A stretch of 64,000 bases of DNA from Scylla paramamosain (GCF_035594125.1 NC_087168.1:16032150-16096149); one strand, 5' to 3'. Positions 49,413-62,806 are shown, counted from the first letter of the stretch. Numbers and translations: made by a program. The notes: generated from the letters alone by a model not told the origin.

Positions 49413-49587
49413 AGACCTAATTCTGAAACACTGCGCCGCACCTCCACTGTTTTCAAGAGGGTCTTTTTGAAGTAACACGGGTTTTTAAGGGTGTTTTCAT
49501 GGTTCTAGTGACAGATTAAAAGATTTGTTATATTATTAGTAGGAGAAACATCTTGGAAACTCGGCTAATCATCTGTGGCCTGGGAGA
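49413..49587 (+). mobile_element. MITE-like element, right end missing
   Basis: The left end AGACCTAATTCTGAAACACTG is followed by CGCCGCACCTCCACT, then AGTAACACGGGTTTTTAAGG, GGTTCTAGTGACAGATTAAA, TAGTAGGAGAAACATCTTGG and CTCGGCTAATCATCTGTGGCC. It stops within GAGAATAG, where the next copy begins, so the right inverted end is lost. Confidence 0.82.
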
Positions 49588-49808
49588 ATAGGGACCTAAT
49601 TCTGAGACACTGCCCCGCACCTCCACTTGTTTCAGGATTGTATATTTGAAGTAACACTAGTTTTAAGGATGTTTTCATGCTTCTTGTGATAGATAAACAA
49701 GATTTTTTGTATTATTAGCAGGAGAAACGGTCTTGGAATCTCGGCTAATCGTCTCCTTGGCCTTGGAAAATAGTCATGGTGAGAGCGAAGCGTTTGTAGA
49801 CACTGGCA
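49588..49808 (+). mobile_element. MITE-like element, near-complete, directly abutting the previous copy
   Basis: Starts GGACCTAATTCTGAGACACTG and ends AGAGCGAAGCGTTTGTAGACACTGG. Same order of blocks as its neighbour with about 15-20% differences by eye, so it arose as a tandem copy or by insertion at the same site. Confidence 0.8.
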
Positions 49809-50470
49809 AAGGAAGGCTGCCCCGTGCTGGCTTTCCCTGACTTATCTATCAGTTCCTGCATTATCCAGCCTTGCCCCATTTCTCCCTGTCCGAGGTTGAC
49901 CGTCTGTTACCGCCGCCACCACCACCACCACCACCACCACCGCCGCCGCAGTGCCGAGGCAGTTCTGCGTGGGTGCGGTGTAACTGTCGCTTGCATTGCG
50001 TTTATCTTGCGTGTTTTTCGCTTTGTTAGGGAAAGAGTCTGGGGGAAAGACACCGTAAATTCGTGCACCCGTGGCCTCGCTTCGCCATTATGTCGTGTTG
50101 ACTCTGCGTTAACGAGTATCGGCTTGGAATTTCGCTACGAGTCTCAGGGTTGTCTGCCAGATGGCGCTTTTGTGTTGCTGTCAAGTCCACTGCAGATATT
50201 TTGCCGGCCTGAGAAATAAACTAGTGGTCCTGACTCAAAACCTGTAAGGAGTGTGTGATTTGTGGCTTGTTTCGTTTAAACTCGCGATATTATTTTGGTA
50301 GAATGTCTCTTTAGTTCAGGTTGACGAGGGCCTGGCGAGTGGCGGGCTGTGAGAGGCGGGTGTTGGCGTGTACACCACAAAGGCGGCGTGTGATTACAAA
50401 CCTTAGAGCCTCGCCCAAATCAGCCCAGCTTTCCAGGATCTGGTTGTTATTAGCAAACTGCCTCTATCTC
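49809..50470. other. unique DNA, no gene supported
   Basis: GC-richer mixed sequence with a (CAC)n tract at 49912-49948. The frame 49824-50219 includes poly-His from that tract and is otherwise unrecognised. Confidence 0.5.
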
Positions 50471-50479
50471 ACTGAGGCT

Positions 50480-50800
50480 TATCTTGCCGGCTGACTGACT
50501 GGTTGACTGGCTGGGTCGGGGTTAGCTGGCTGGCTGGCTGGCTGAGTAACGGACTGGCAAGCTAACTGCCTGGATGATTAACTTATTAACTGTCTGGTTG
50601 GCTGATTAAGTGACTGGCTGGCTGAGTGGATTGCTTTCACTGGCCTGACGGTTGGGTGGCTAGCTGACTTTCTTACTGACCGAGTGACTGGCTGGCTGTC
50701 TTGGCTGGTTGGCTGGCTGTCTTGCTGCTTGATTAACTGGCTTGCTGGTTGGCTGGCTGGCTGACTGGCTGGCTGGCTGGCTCGCTGGCTCGCTGATGAG
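50480..50800 (+). repeat. degenerate (TGGC)n/(TGAC)n tetranucleotide array
   Basis: About 320 bp of GGCTGGCTGACTGGCTGG-type words with TTAACTG and TTGCTG variants. Confidence 0.9.
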
Positions 50801-50949
50801 ATAGTTGGGTGGAGTCTAGCAAACTCAGTATCGTTAAGTTTATATTGTAAGTTAATTTAAGTTTTCCGGCAGTGTAAGCTTGAGTGTATGCCTGCGCAGG
50901 ATACCCCGTGTGTGAATTAAAGGAAGTCTGGCGCCTCTTTGACCTCACT

Positions 50950-51545
50950 TGAAGGGAATGAAGTGCAGGTGGGGCAGGGATCGAAGGCAGGTGTAAAGGA
51001 AAGTGATAAGCTAAGAGGGGACAGATGGGCAGGGGGAAGTGAAAAGTGAGGCAGGGAAGGAAAGAGAAACGCTAAATGAAGGAGGAAGGGGAGGAAGGGA
51101 GAGATGGAGGAAGGAAGGAGATTATCGAAGTTGGGGGGGGGAAAGGAAGCGAGGAATGGAGGGGGATGTCAACGGAAGGGGATTACGAAGTGAAGAGGGG
51201 AAGGGAGAGGTGGGGAGAGAGAGAGAGGAGGGAGAGGGAGGGATTATCACGCGGCAATGCAGGAGGATGCAGAGAGGGAGGGAAGGGAAGAGGATGAGAG
51301 AGGGAGAAGATTAGCCATGGTCAAGGGAGGGGAAAGGAAGGGAGGAGAGAAGATGCAAGGAAAAGGGAAACAGAAAGGAAAGGGAGAAAGAAATAGTGGA
51401 AATACGAAGGAGAGAAAAGGAAGGATGGCTACGATTAGGGAACAGAAGATTGGAAGGAGGAAAGGAAGGAAAGGAGAGAGGGAGAGGAGAATTAAGAGAA
51501 GAAGGGGTGGAGTACAAAAGGGGGAGAGGAAGAATTGGACAGTAG
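50950..51545 (+). repeat. purine-rich minisatellite domain
   Basis: Nearly 600 bp of GGGAAAGGAAGG, GAGAGGGAGAAG and GGAGGAAGG words on the + strand. Open frames are Gly/Arg/Glu/Lys-rich on + and Ser/Pro/Leu/Phe-rich on -. Confidence 0.8.
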
Positions 51546-51567
51546 GGAAATTAGCAAGGAATAGATA

Positions 51568-51570
<3 letters not shown>

Positions 51571-51642
<72 letters not shown>
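51571..51642 (+). repeat. (GA)n microsatellite
   Basis: Pure GA array of about 70 bp. Confidence 0.98.
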
Positions 51643-51644
<2 letters not shown>

Positions 51645-51990
51645 TACAGTACAAATGAAGCCAATGAATCGTACAACTCTTCATTCACCGCCTCTTTTGT
51701 ACCAACCCTCACGTGCTGCGCTTTTTTTTCCCCCTCTTTTTTTAATCCTTTTTTTTTCCTTTTTTTTTTTTTCATTTTCACGAGTTTCCGATGCTCAGTC
51801 ATTAATTCCACCCCCGCGGCTCCATTTGTTCCCTCGTGTTGTTTTTCTGATTTCCCCTTTTTTTCCCCCCTGTGTTGTTGATGAAAATGCACCATTGTTC
51901 CCTTGGACTGACTATTTTTTCCTTTTATCCTTTCGTTTCTTTCTTTCTTTTTTTTTTCTTTCATAAGCAGGGAGGTTTGGTGGAGGGGAA
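51643..51990. other. T-rich DNA, no gene seen
   Basis: T runs and CCCC runs between two purine-rich blocks. The 299-codon minus-strand open frame 51551-52450 is a composite of GA arrays and T/C-rich spacer. Confidence 0.6.
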
Positions 51991-52081
51991 GCACAGGAGG
52001 AGGAGGAGGAGGAGGAAGAGGAGGAGAAGGAATAGAGGGAAGAGGAAGTGACGATGAAGAATGAAAGTGGATAGGATGCAT

Positions 52082-52149
<68 letters not shown>

Positions 52150-52450
52150 TGCAAGATACGAGATAAGAGATAAGAAGAAGGAATGAGACGTATAGAAGAT
52201 AATATCGACAGCAGAAGAGAAGCGAGAGTGGAGATGGAGGAGGAAGAGTAGAAAGAGGAGGAAGAGGAGGAGAAGGAGAATGGCTTAGCACTGTGAAAGG
52301 AAGAGAGGGCGAGGCGACAGTTGTGGCTTGTAGAAGGTGAGGATATGATGAAGCACGGGAGGGGACACAACGTAAGAGAAGAGGGGAGAGAAGAAGAGGG
52401 CGAGGAAGAAGAGGAGAAAGGAGGTGAGAAGGAAGAGCTACTGCGGACAC
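51990..52450 (+). repeat. purine-rich region with (GA)n array at 52088-52145
   Basis: GGAGGAAGAGGAGGAG words on both sides of a pure GA array of about 58 bp. Confidence 0.85.
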
Positions 52451-52565
52451 TGGTCACCATTTGCCTTAGATTCGAGCTGGGGATGGTATTATATGGAAGC
52501 ATTAAGGAGATTTACACCTGAAGGGGTCTGAGAGTAACCTTAGCGCTGGAATCTGTGTGTTTTAT

Positions 52566-52775
52566 CCCCGTATTCTGAAACACTTCGCCGCCGCACCTCA
52601 CCTCCACTACTTTCAAAGGCTCTAGTTGAAGTTACGCGTGTTTCTAAGGGTGTTTTTACGGTTTAGGGAAAGATTGATGTGATTTTTGTATTATTGATAG
52701 GATAAATAGTCTTCTAAACCCGGCTAATTGATATTAGTCGTGGTGAGAGCAAACGGTTTCTGAATACTGGCTTAG
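52566..52775 (+). mobile_element. MITE-like element, reference copy with both terminal inverted repeats
   Basis: Left end CCCGTATTCTGAAACACTTC. The right end, read on the minus strand, is CCAGTATTCAGAAACCGTTT. The ends match at about 16 of 20 positions, giving terminal inverted repeats of about 20 bp on an element of about 210 bp. Interior blocks: GCACCTCCACTACTTTCAAA, AAGTTACGCGTGTTTCTAAG, TATTATTGATAGGATAAATA, AACCCGGCTAAT, TAGTCGTGGTGAGAGC. There is no coding capacity. The transposase family cannot be assigned from the ends alone. Confidence 0.82.
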
Positions 52776-52789
52776 TCCTCTCTCTTTTC

Positions 52790-53350
52790 TTGTCAGTCTC
52801 GAAGCGCCCGTTTTCTATAAGGCAGGAATTGATGCTCGAGTCATTATTATTTTTATTTTTTATCTCCTATTACAGAGAGAAGTTTTGAATTTTTAATTGT
52901 ATATAGTTTTTTTTTTTATTGTGCTTAAAATTTGTATTTGTTTTTTTCTTTTTATTCGTCTATTATTTTTATTGCGTTTTTAAGTCTTTCTTCTTTTTAA
53001 TGGTGCATTGTTTGTTTTCATTCCTTTTTTAAGTCATATTAGTTCTAGCTTTTTTTTTTCATTTTAATCGTGCAGTGTTTGTTTATATGTTGTTTTCTTT
53101 TCCAAGTTTAGTTTTTTTCCTTTTTTCTTTTTACTTTTTAATCATGTGTTTGTTTTTGCATTTTTTTTTCTAAGTTTATTTTTTTCATTCCTTTTTTTCT
53201 TTATTTCCTCGTGCGTTTGGAAGTTTGTTTTAAAATTTTATCTGTGGCGAGTCTTGTGTTTTCAGAATGGAGGTCTCGCGCACGCTGGAAAATAAAGTTA
53301 GTTCGTGTTAGATGTGATGTGGAAATGCTTAAAGTTTAGCCACAAGACAA
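52790..53350. other. T-rich DNA, no gene seen
   Basis: From 52840 to 53210 TTTTTTCTTTTTA-rich sequence with a recurring phrase of the form AATCGTGCAGTGTTTGTTT (about 52990-53005, 53068, 53140), so a weak T-rich tandem of about 75 bp. Confidence 0.55.
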
Positions 53351-53360
53351 AGTTATAGCC

Positions 53361-53386
53361 TTGTGTGTGTGTGTGTGTGTGTGTGT
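53361..53386 (+). repeat. (GT)n microsatellite
   Basis: Short GT array. Confidence 0.93.
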
Positions 53387-53399
53387 TGGTTCGTCTCAC

Positions 53400-53900
53400 T
53401 TTATCAGGCACTTTTTCTCTCTGCAATCTTCTTCTCTTCATCTATTTTCCCCTCTTTATTATTATCACGTCCCTCCTTTTCTCTCCTTCTTTCAGTTTTA
53501 TCGTCCCTCCTTCACATTTCTTCTGCATTACCTTCAGTATTTCACATCACCGCTTCCTATCTCCTTCCTTCGCCCTTACGTTATCTTCCCTCTCTATCTC
53601 ATCAAAATATGCGTGATTGGTTGACCGTTCTTCTCCTCCTCCTCCTCCTCCCGTTTTTTTTTTTTTCTCCTCCCAGCTCCTCCTCGTTATTTTTCTTTCT
53701 TTGTTCCTTTTTTTTTTCACCTCCTCCTCCTCCTCCTCCTCCTCCTTCTCCTCCTAGTTCCTTCTCGTCATTTTTCTCCTTTTGTTCCTTTCTTCATTTT
53801 TCTTCTTCGTTCTTCCTTCTCCTGTCCCTCCTCTTCCTCCTCCTCCACCATCACTCCAATCTCTCCTTCCTCCTCCTCCTCCTCCTCCTCCTCCTCCTCC
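53400..53900 (+). repeat. pyrimidine-rich domain with (CTC)n blocks
   Basis: Four (TCC)n blocks (near 53631, 53720, 53835 and 53868) separated by TTTTTCTTTGTTCC-like spacers, so a roughly 80-bp pyrimidine unit has been duplicated. The 353-codon frame 53363-54424 runs through it. Confidence 0.75.
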
Positions 53901-54039
53901 TTTCCTTACAAACATTTGCCTTTACGCCTCATAACACGTCTCATTTTTCCTCCCGACAGGTGCCTCGCTTCGCCCATACAGTGCAATCCATCATGGCCTC
54001 CACAAGAACCACAGTGTCTCTTCTTCCACGTCTTCGCTT

Positions 54040-54235
54040 CCTTACATTTCCGCTCCGTCAAGCTTTCGCGTTCTCGCCTCCTTATGCTCCCCACGTCCTC
54101 GGTCTCGTATGCTCCACGTCCCTGCTCCCTCATGCTCACACGTCCTGCAGCTCATCAAGTCTGCAAGTCCTCGCTCCTTCATGCTCCAGGTCCAAGCCGT
54201 TCTCTTACGCTCCACTGCTTCACAGCCTCTTAACA
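54040..54235 (+). repeat. minisatellite, unit about 25-35 bp
   Basis: TCGCCTCCTTATGCTCCCCACG, TCGTATGCTCCACGTCCCTGC, TCCCTCATGCTCACACGTCC, CGCTCCTTCATGCTCCAGGTCC and TCTTACGCTCC are successive variants of one unit. Confidence 0.75.
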
Positions 54236-54531
54236 TTCACCTTCTCGCGAGGAAAGTTCGGAGGTGTGGCGTTGTCTTTCCTTCCAGCGATGACAGTGAG
54301 TACATTTTTTTTTTCTTTTGTTTCGTGCATTTTTAAGAGTTTTATTTTTAATTGGTGTTTCGTAGTACGATTTCGAGTGTTTTTTACGTTTTTTTTTTTT
54401 TTTTTTTTACTTTTTTTTTTTTAGGTGGTGATATTTCGTTGTACAGTTTCGAGTCTTGTATTTTTCCTTTTTCTTGGTTTCTTTCTTTTTTTTTTTTTGC
54501 TGGAGGGAAGAGAAATGAAGGTGGGAATTTA

Positions 54532-54692
<161 letters not shown>

Positions 54693-54772
54693 CAGGAGAA
54701 AGATAACTTCACTCATAAGTTCAATTTTGTTAAAAGTGACCTACGTATTTGTCACTTTTTATTTACTTTCTC

Positions 54773-54774
<2 letters not shown>

Positions 54775-54822
<48 letters not shown>
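54775..54822 (+). repeat. (GT)n microsatellite
   Basis: Pure GT array. Confidence 0.97.
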
Positions 54823-54823
<1 letters not shown>

Positions 54824-54870
54824 GGAAACCTTGGAAACATACAAGCAATATTTCAACCCATTCCTTTCAT

Positions 54871-55430
<560 letters not shown>

Positions 55431-55454
55431 TCTTTGCGTTGCTTATGGCTACGG

Positions 55455-55800
55455 AAGAGGAGGAGGAGAAGAAGAAGAAGAAGAAGAGGTAAGTGGAAAG
55501 CGGTGTGCCTGACTGTAAAACAAGAAACCAGTATTGCACCCTCTTCCTGCTCTTACCTGGAAGCCACAGGTCACTCAGATAAAGGAAGAGGAATGGGAGG
55601 AGGAGGAGGAGGGGGAGGAGGAGGAAAAAGAAGAAGGGTAAGAGGAGGAGGAGGAGAACAACAAGATCGATAAAAGGGAGGAAAATGAAGAAAAAAGGAA
55701 AAAAAAAGAAGGTAAAGAAGACGGAAATCGATGAATAGGAGGAGGAAGAGGAGTAGGAGGAGAAGCACATGGAGGAGGAGGAGAGAGGAGAGGAGAGGAG
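55455..55800 (+). repeat. GAG/GAA purine-rich minisatellite
   Basis: GGAGGAGGAGAAGAAGAAG words in three blocks (55456-55495, 55580-55665, 55735-55800) with mixed spacers. Confidence 0.75.
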
Positions 55801-55917
55801 AGGACTTAGCCAAAGCCTTAATCATGCCAGCCTCTAATACGCGAAAAGGCAGGAAAACGGTCTTTTGATTCCGCCTCGCACAGACGTCGGTATTCCTTGA
55901 ATGATTTGACTTGAAAG

Positions 55918-56095
55918 GCGAGGAGGGGATGGAGGGGGACGTGAAGGGTGGAGGGAAGGGGAGGAGTGGGTGGAAGGAATGGGAGTAGGGTGAGGGATAC
56001 GTGAAGGGTGGAAGAACGGGATTAGTGGATGGAGGGCAAGGGGACAGTGGGTGGAGGGGAGGGGAGGAGTGGAAGGAAGGAGGGCGAAAGGGCTG
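55918..56095 (+). repeat. G-rich minisatellite, unit about 65-70 bp
   Basis: TACGTGAAGGGTGGA-type words near 55940 and 55999, each followed by GGGGAGGAGTGGGTGGA or GGGATTAGTGGATGGAGG, and a third unit near 56045. Confidence 0.75.
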
Positions 56096-56515
56096 GTAAG
56101 TGGAGTTAAATTTCTTGGGTACATATTTGTTTTGTTCCTCATACATGCACTGATTTTTTCTGCTTTAGTTTTATTCTTTGGCATTTCTGGTATTTTCGTT
56201 CTAGTTTGTTTAATTTTTGCGACGTCTTACATAAAGTGTTTACTCTCAGTCGTAAGGAAAATAATTTATTTCCAAGAAGTTGGATTGAATATTAAATAGA
56301 TAAATGACGTCATGTCTTCGTTAGATACGCAATATTTTTTTTTTCTACTCTGTTCCTGTTTTCATACTTTCACTTTTCCACAAACTCTCTGAGAAGGAGC
56401 AAAGTTAAGAATACAACTTTTACTGCATCTTATTCATGCTCCCTCGAAGCCCGCTCAAGTACACACACAAACTTGCTCCTTTACCTCACAAATCAGGGTT
56501 TCCAGGAAAACCAGA
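56096..56515. other. unique AT-rich DNA, no gene seen
   Basis: The frame 56051-56299 contains a hydrophobic stretch but no recognisable family. Confidence 0.5.

Positions 56516-57321
<806 letters not shown>

Positions 57322-57408
<87 letters not shown>
57322..57408 (+). repeat. (CT)n microsatellite
   Basis: Pure CT array of about 86 bp. Confidence 0.98.
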
Positions 57409-57411
<3 letters not shown>

Positions 57412-57735
57412 CCACCATTCCTCTCATCTATCCACCTTTTTCGCATCACATTGATAGATAACGGTACTTGAAATGGAAGTAACACAAAGGAAGACAAAGG
57501 AAGAACAAACAGTACCCGTGGAAGTGAAGGGCGTGTTACTTTGCTGTTGTTTATGGTTATGCAACTCCACGGTCCACACAGAGGGTACCCAGTGTCCACT
57601 CTCTCTCTCTCTCTCTCTCCCTCTCTCTCCCTCTTCCTTAGCCAGCACGCCACTCAGACGCCAGACAAAGAGGAATCTTGGAATTCTTTTATAACCTAAC
57701 CTAGCGACGTAACAGCGGCAGTATCACTCATTCCT
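57409..57735. other. mixed DNA, no gene seen
   Basis: Short CT tract at 57599-57634. No gene supported. Confidence 0.5.
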
Positions 57736-57889
57736 CTTGCTCCTTCCTGGTCCTCTTCTTCTTCCTCGTCCTCTTCCTATTCCTTCTCCTATTACTCGTC
57801 TTCATTTTCTCCCTTGTCTTTCTGATTTTCTTTTTTTTTTTACATCTCCTTTATCATCCCTTCTTGTTCTTCTCTTCTCTTCTTTTCTT

Positions 57890-58131
57890 TTCTCTTCTTC
57901 TTCTTCTTCTTCTTCTTCTTCTTCTTCTTCTTCTTCTTCTTCTTCTTCTTCTTCCTCTTCCTCTTCCTCTTCCTCTTCTTCTTCTTCTTCTTCTTCTTTT
58001 TCTTCTTCTTCCAGTCCTCCTCCTCCTCCTCCTCCTCCTCCTCCTCCTCCTCCTCCTCCTCCTCCTCCTCCTCCTCCTCCTCCTCCTCCTCCTCCTCCTC
58101 CTCCTCCTCCTCCTCCTCCTCCTCCTCCTCC
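57890..58131 (+). repeat. compound (CTT)n(CTC)n homopyrimidine tract
   Basis: About 115 bp of CTT triplets, with a CTTCCT block inside, pass through CCAGT into about 114 bp of CTC triplets. Only the CCAGT word breaks a 240-bp homopyrimidine run. Open frames here are poly-Ser, poly-Leu and poly-Pro on +, and poly-Glu, poly-Arg and poly-Gly on -. Confidence 0.98.
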
Positions 58132-58339
58132 CAAAGGCACTCTCCAGAAAATGGAACCTGAATAAAGTACATTTTAAACCTCCCGTAGGCGTCACTTGAT
58201 CGCCATTAGAGTGTTTTACTAAGCAATGGAGACACGTAAGAGGGAACCTTATATTGTCCTTGTGGTGACTCCTACCCTTCGTTCTTCTATTACGCGGTGG
58301 TGGTCGAGAGCCATTAGCCTGGAGGCGGCGGTGCTGGCG

Positions 58340-58460
58340 ACGCTGGAGGAGGAGGAGAAGGAGGAGGAGGAGAGGAAAATTATGAGAACTAGAAAGAATA
58401 AGTAAGAGGAGAAGAGAAGGCCTAGAGTGTTTTAAGAAGAAGAGGACAATGAGGAACAGC
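58340..58460 (+). repeat. GAG/GAA purine-rich tract
   Basis: GGAGGAGGAGAAGGAGG and AAGAAGAAGAGG words. Confidence 0.8.
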
Positions 58461-58473
58461 GACAGCACCAATA

Positions 58474-58475
58474 AT

Positions 58476-58516
<41 letters not shown>
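58474..58516 (+). repeat. (ACA)n microsatellite
   Basis: Fourteen AAC/ACA triplets, read as poly-Asn in one frame. Confidence 0.96.
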
Positions 58517-58775
58517 AGAAGAAAGAAGAAAAGAAAAAGTGGAGGACGGCGACGATGAGGAAGAGAAAAAAAGAAAATATGAAGAAGATGATGATGAAGA
58601 AGGAAATAAAGAAGAAAAAAAAACGAGGAAGGAGGACAACAACAACAACGTATACCAAGAAGACAACCACCACCACCACCACCACCACCACGACCACGAC
58701 CACGCCCACTAAGACGACCACCACGAGGAGGAGGAAGAGAAGGAGGAGAAGAAGGAAGAGGAGGACATGTATCAG
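58517..58775 (+). repeat. purine-rich tract with (CAC)n at 58666-58692
   Basis: GAAGAAAGAAG and GATGATGAAG words surround CAC triplets and GACCAC words. The open frames are Lys/Glu/Asp/His or Thr/Arg strings. Confidence 0.75.
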
Positions 58776-59034
58776 GGCCTTTATCGATGTTTATCGCGAC
58801 CCACGTAAAGCAGTGACCTGGGTAAAGGCTTCGTAATGCGCTTGTAATCTTATCCTGCCTCTTACCTGCACGGGGCTTTCCTTTCCTCCGTCCTCCCCGC
58901 CTACCTTCCTCCCCCCCGTGTGCTGCGTTTCTTGTTGTATTTTAGCGCGGATTTATCGAGAGAACACAACTTACACTTCCGTCGTATTTTGCCAAGTGGC
59001 CGCGGAAGCTATCTGGGTTTTAAGTTCTCTTGTA

Positions 59035-59900
59035 TATAAGGTATTTTTCCAGTCACTTCATATCCTGTAACTCCTCCTGCTCTTTTTCATTTTTTTTCTG
59101 TTTTCTCTTTTTTCCAGTTTTCTATTTTTCCGTCTCTTCGTTTTGTTTATGATACGTATTTTCTAGTGCAGTTAGTTCATATCTGTAACTCTTCTCGCCC
59201 TACTTCATCTTTCTTTCTTTATTTTGCTTTCCAGTTCTCTATTCTTTTCAGTTTTCTTTTTTTTTTTGTGTGTGTGTGTATTGGGTTTTTTTTTTTATGT
59301 AAGCCTTCCTGTCCTTCATCTTTTTTTATGTATTCTTTGTCCAATTCTCTTTTTTCATCTTTTTTTTTTCCTGGTGCATGAGATGTTTTTTCCATTTCAT
59401 ATCTTGTAACTTTCCTTCCCTTCTTCATCATTTTCCTTTATTATTTTCCTCTTCTCTATTCCTTTTATATTTTCTTTGCATAGAAGACATTTTTTTTCTA
59501 TTTATTCCATAACCTGTAAATTTTCCTTCTCTGTATATCACCTTTTTTTTTCTGTATTCCAATTTAATCTTCCAGGTTAATCTTCTTTTCATCTTCCCTC
59601 TTTTTTTCTTTGTTTTTATATGTCATTTTTTTTTCTATTCACTTTCTATCCTGTAGACGTTCCTGTCCATTTTTTTTCTTTTTGTTCCAGTTTTCTGTTC
59701 TTTTTTTTTTTTTTTTATATACTCTTGAGGTATTTTCTACTGCAGTTACTTCATATTAGTAATTTCCTTCCCTTTTATCTTTTTCCCCATTTTTATTCCA
59801 GATCTCTTTTCTTCTCACCTTTCTTTTCCTCAATTTTTGTGTATTTTCTTGTCTATTTTTCTTTTTTCTTGAGTTCATTTGGGTTTTATTAATTTTTACC
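59035..59900 (+). repeat. diverged T-rich tandem repeat, unit about 110-120 bp
   Basis: A CACTTCATATCCTGTAACTCCTCC-like word recurs near 59056, 59176, 59393, 59504, 59640 and 59749. Each unit continues with a TCATCTTTTT block, CCAGTTCTCTATTC and a GTATTTTCT word. A unit between 59176 and 59393 has lost the diagnostic word. About seven units, with T runs of variable length. Confidence 0.85.
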
Positions 59901-60100
59901 TCCACATATCTCTAGTTCTTATTTTTATCACCATCTTTATCCCCCACATCCCTCCTCTTTCCACTTACTTTCCTTTCTTCGCCTCCACAAAACCCCCACG
60001 ACCTGAATATTTTTTTTAAGTCACCCCTCTTACTCGTATTTCCTTTCCCTCTTGACCTCCGCCTCCTCGCCACATCCTCGTCCTTTCCCTCCCTCCTCAG

Positions 60101-60294
60101 GCCACCGCACTTCCCTCATACGATATCCATGCTTGACATATATCCCGGTAAAATCTCAGAATATCGTTCCCCGTTCCCTCCCCACTAAGGCCCTCGGTGG
60201 TGTGAACGGCGCGCTGGTCATAGAAAACGGAGTGGAGTTTGGAAGGTCGTTTTCTTTAGGGATTTTCAAGTGCGGCCGCAAGATGGCAGTGTAG
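60101..60294 (+). other. open segment after a strong acceptor-like site, unrecognised
   Basis: A pyrimidine tract (60044-60098) ends in CTCAG at 60100, a good 3' splice-site pattern. From there one frame stays open for about 64 codons to a TAG at 60292 (internal words NGALVIENGVEFGRS and KCGRKMAV). Composition is normal, unlike the surrounding low-complexity DNA. It could be a terminal coding exon, but I recognise no family and cannot place an upstream exon. Confidence 0.2.
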
Positions 60295-60362
60295 CGAGTG
60301 GGGATTTTTATTATTATTTTTTTTTTTTCTGGCTTTTCTAGTTCTTGTGTTTAGGAGTGTTT

Positions 60363-60366
<4 letters not shown>

Positions 60367-60406
<40 letters not shown>
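60367..60406 (+). repeat. (GT)n microsatellite
   Basis: Pure GT array. Confidence 0.97.
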
Positions 60407-60408
<2 letters not shown>

Positions 60409-60642
60409 AAGGGAGGCGTTTTTAGCTCGTATTTTGGTGAATGTTCGGGTTTGGGATGTACTGGTGCGCGAAATGGTGTGCTAAATGTGACGTGGTGGAT
60501 TGTGATTTACTCGTGTGTCTGCCTATAGTTATTATCAGTAGTTGTTATTGAGGTTTTTTCTCTTTTTTCTATTCCTTAATACTGAATACTAAATGTTTCA
60601 GTATTACGATCTTTTGCAACAAGTGATATGTGTGCTTTGTGC

Positions 60643-60644
<2 letters not shown>

Positions 60645-60705
<61 letters not shown>
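60645..60705 (+). repeat. (GT)n microsatellite
   Basis: Pure GT array of about 61 bp. Confidence 0.97.
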
Positions 60706-62480
<1,775 letters not shown>

Positions 62481-62487
62481 CGACCCG

Positions 62488-62550
62488 CCTCATTATAGTC
62501 TCTAATTTACGGGCCTCATTATCCGCGGTGAGCTATGGACCTCATTATAA
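62488..62550 (+). promoter_or_regulatory. three CCTCATTAT motifs phased at 26 bp
   Basis: CCTCATTAT starts at 62488, 62514 and 62540, exactly 26 bp apart. The intervening 17 bp differ between units, so this is more than a simple tandem copy. The third motif extends to CATTATAAA, TATA-box-like. A homeodomain-type ATTA core or a very old minisatellite are both possible. Confidence 0.3.
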
Positions 62551-62756
62551 ACACACACGCTGCATTTCCAGGAGCACTGATACTCTTGGGGTCAGTAGGC
62601 AGCCATTCACACTAGTCTGATCTTTATCGTGAATGTAATTATGGCGCTAGAAGGTGTATGTAGGTTGAGGGACCGTGTTAGTTATCTTCTTTCGTCTCTT
62701 TGATCTTCTGTATTCCTTTTATTTTTTTCATTGTTTTTAGTTTTATGTGCAAGGTG

Positions 62757-62771
62757 GCTACTTATATGTAT

Positions 62772-62806
<35 letters not shown>

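Noticed and set aside
50480..50800. Possible coding repeat (Ser/Gln/Ala-rich minus frame)
   Set aside because: The TGGC/TGAC tetranucleotide array changes frame repeatedly and gives only short frames.
51551..52450. 299-codon open frame on the minus strand
   Set aside because: A composite of two GA arrays, purine minisatellites and T/C spacer. It begins and ends in low-complexity sequence.
53363..54424. 353-codon open frame on the + strand, longest in the window
   Set aside because: It runs through (TCC)n blocks, T runs and a 30-bp minisatellite, with composition-driven residues only.
58422..58836. Lys/Glu/Asn/Asp/His-rich frames that might be nuclear low-complexity proteins
   Set aside because: They are fully explained by ACA, GAA and CAC triplet arrays, and all frames are equally open.
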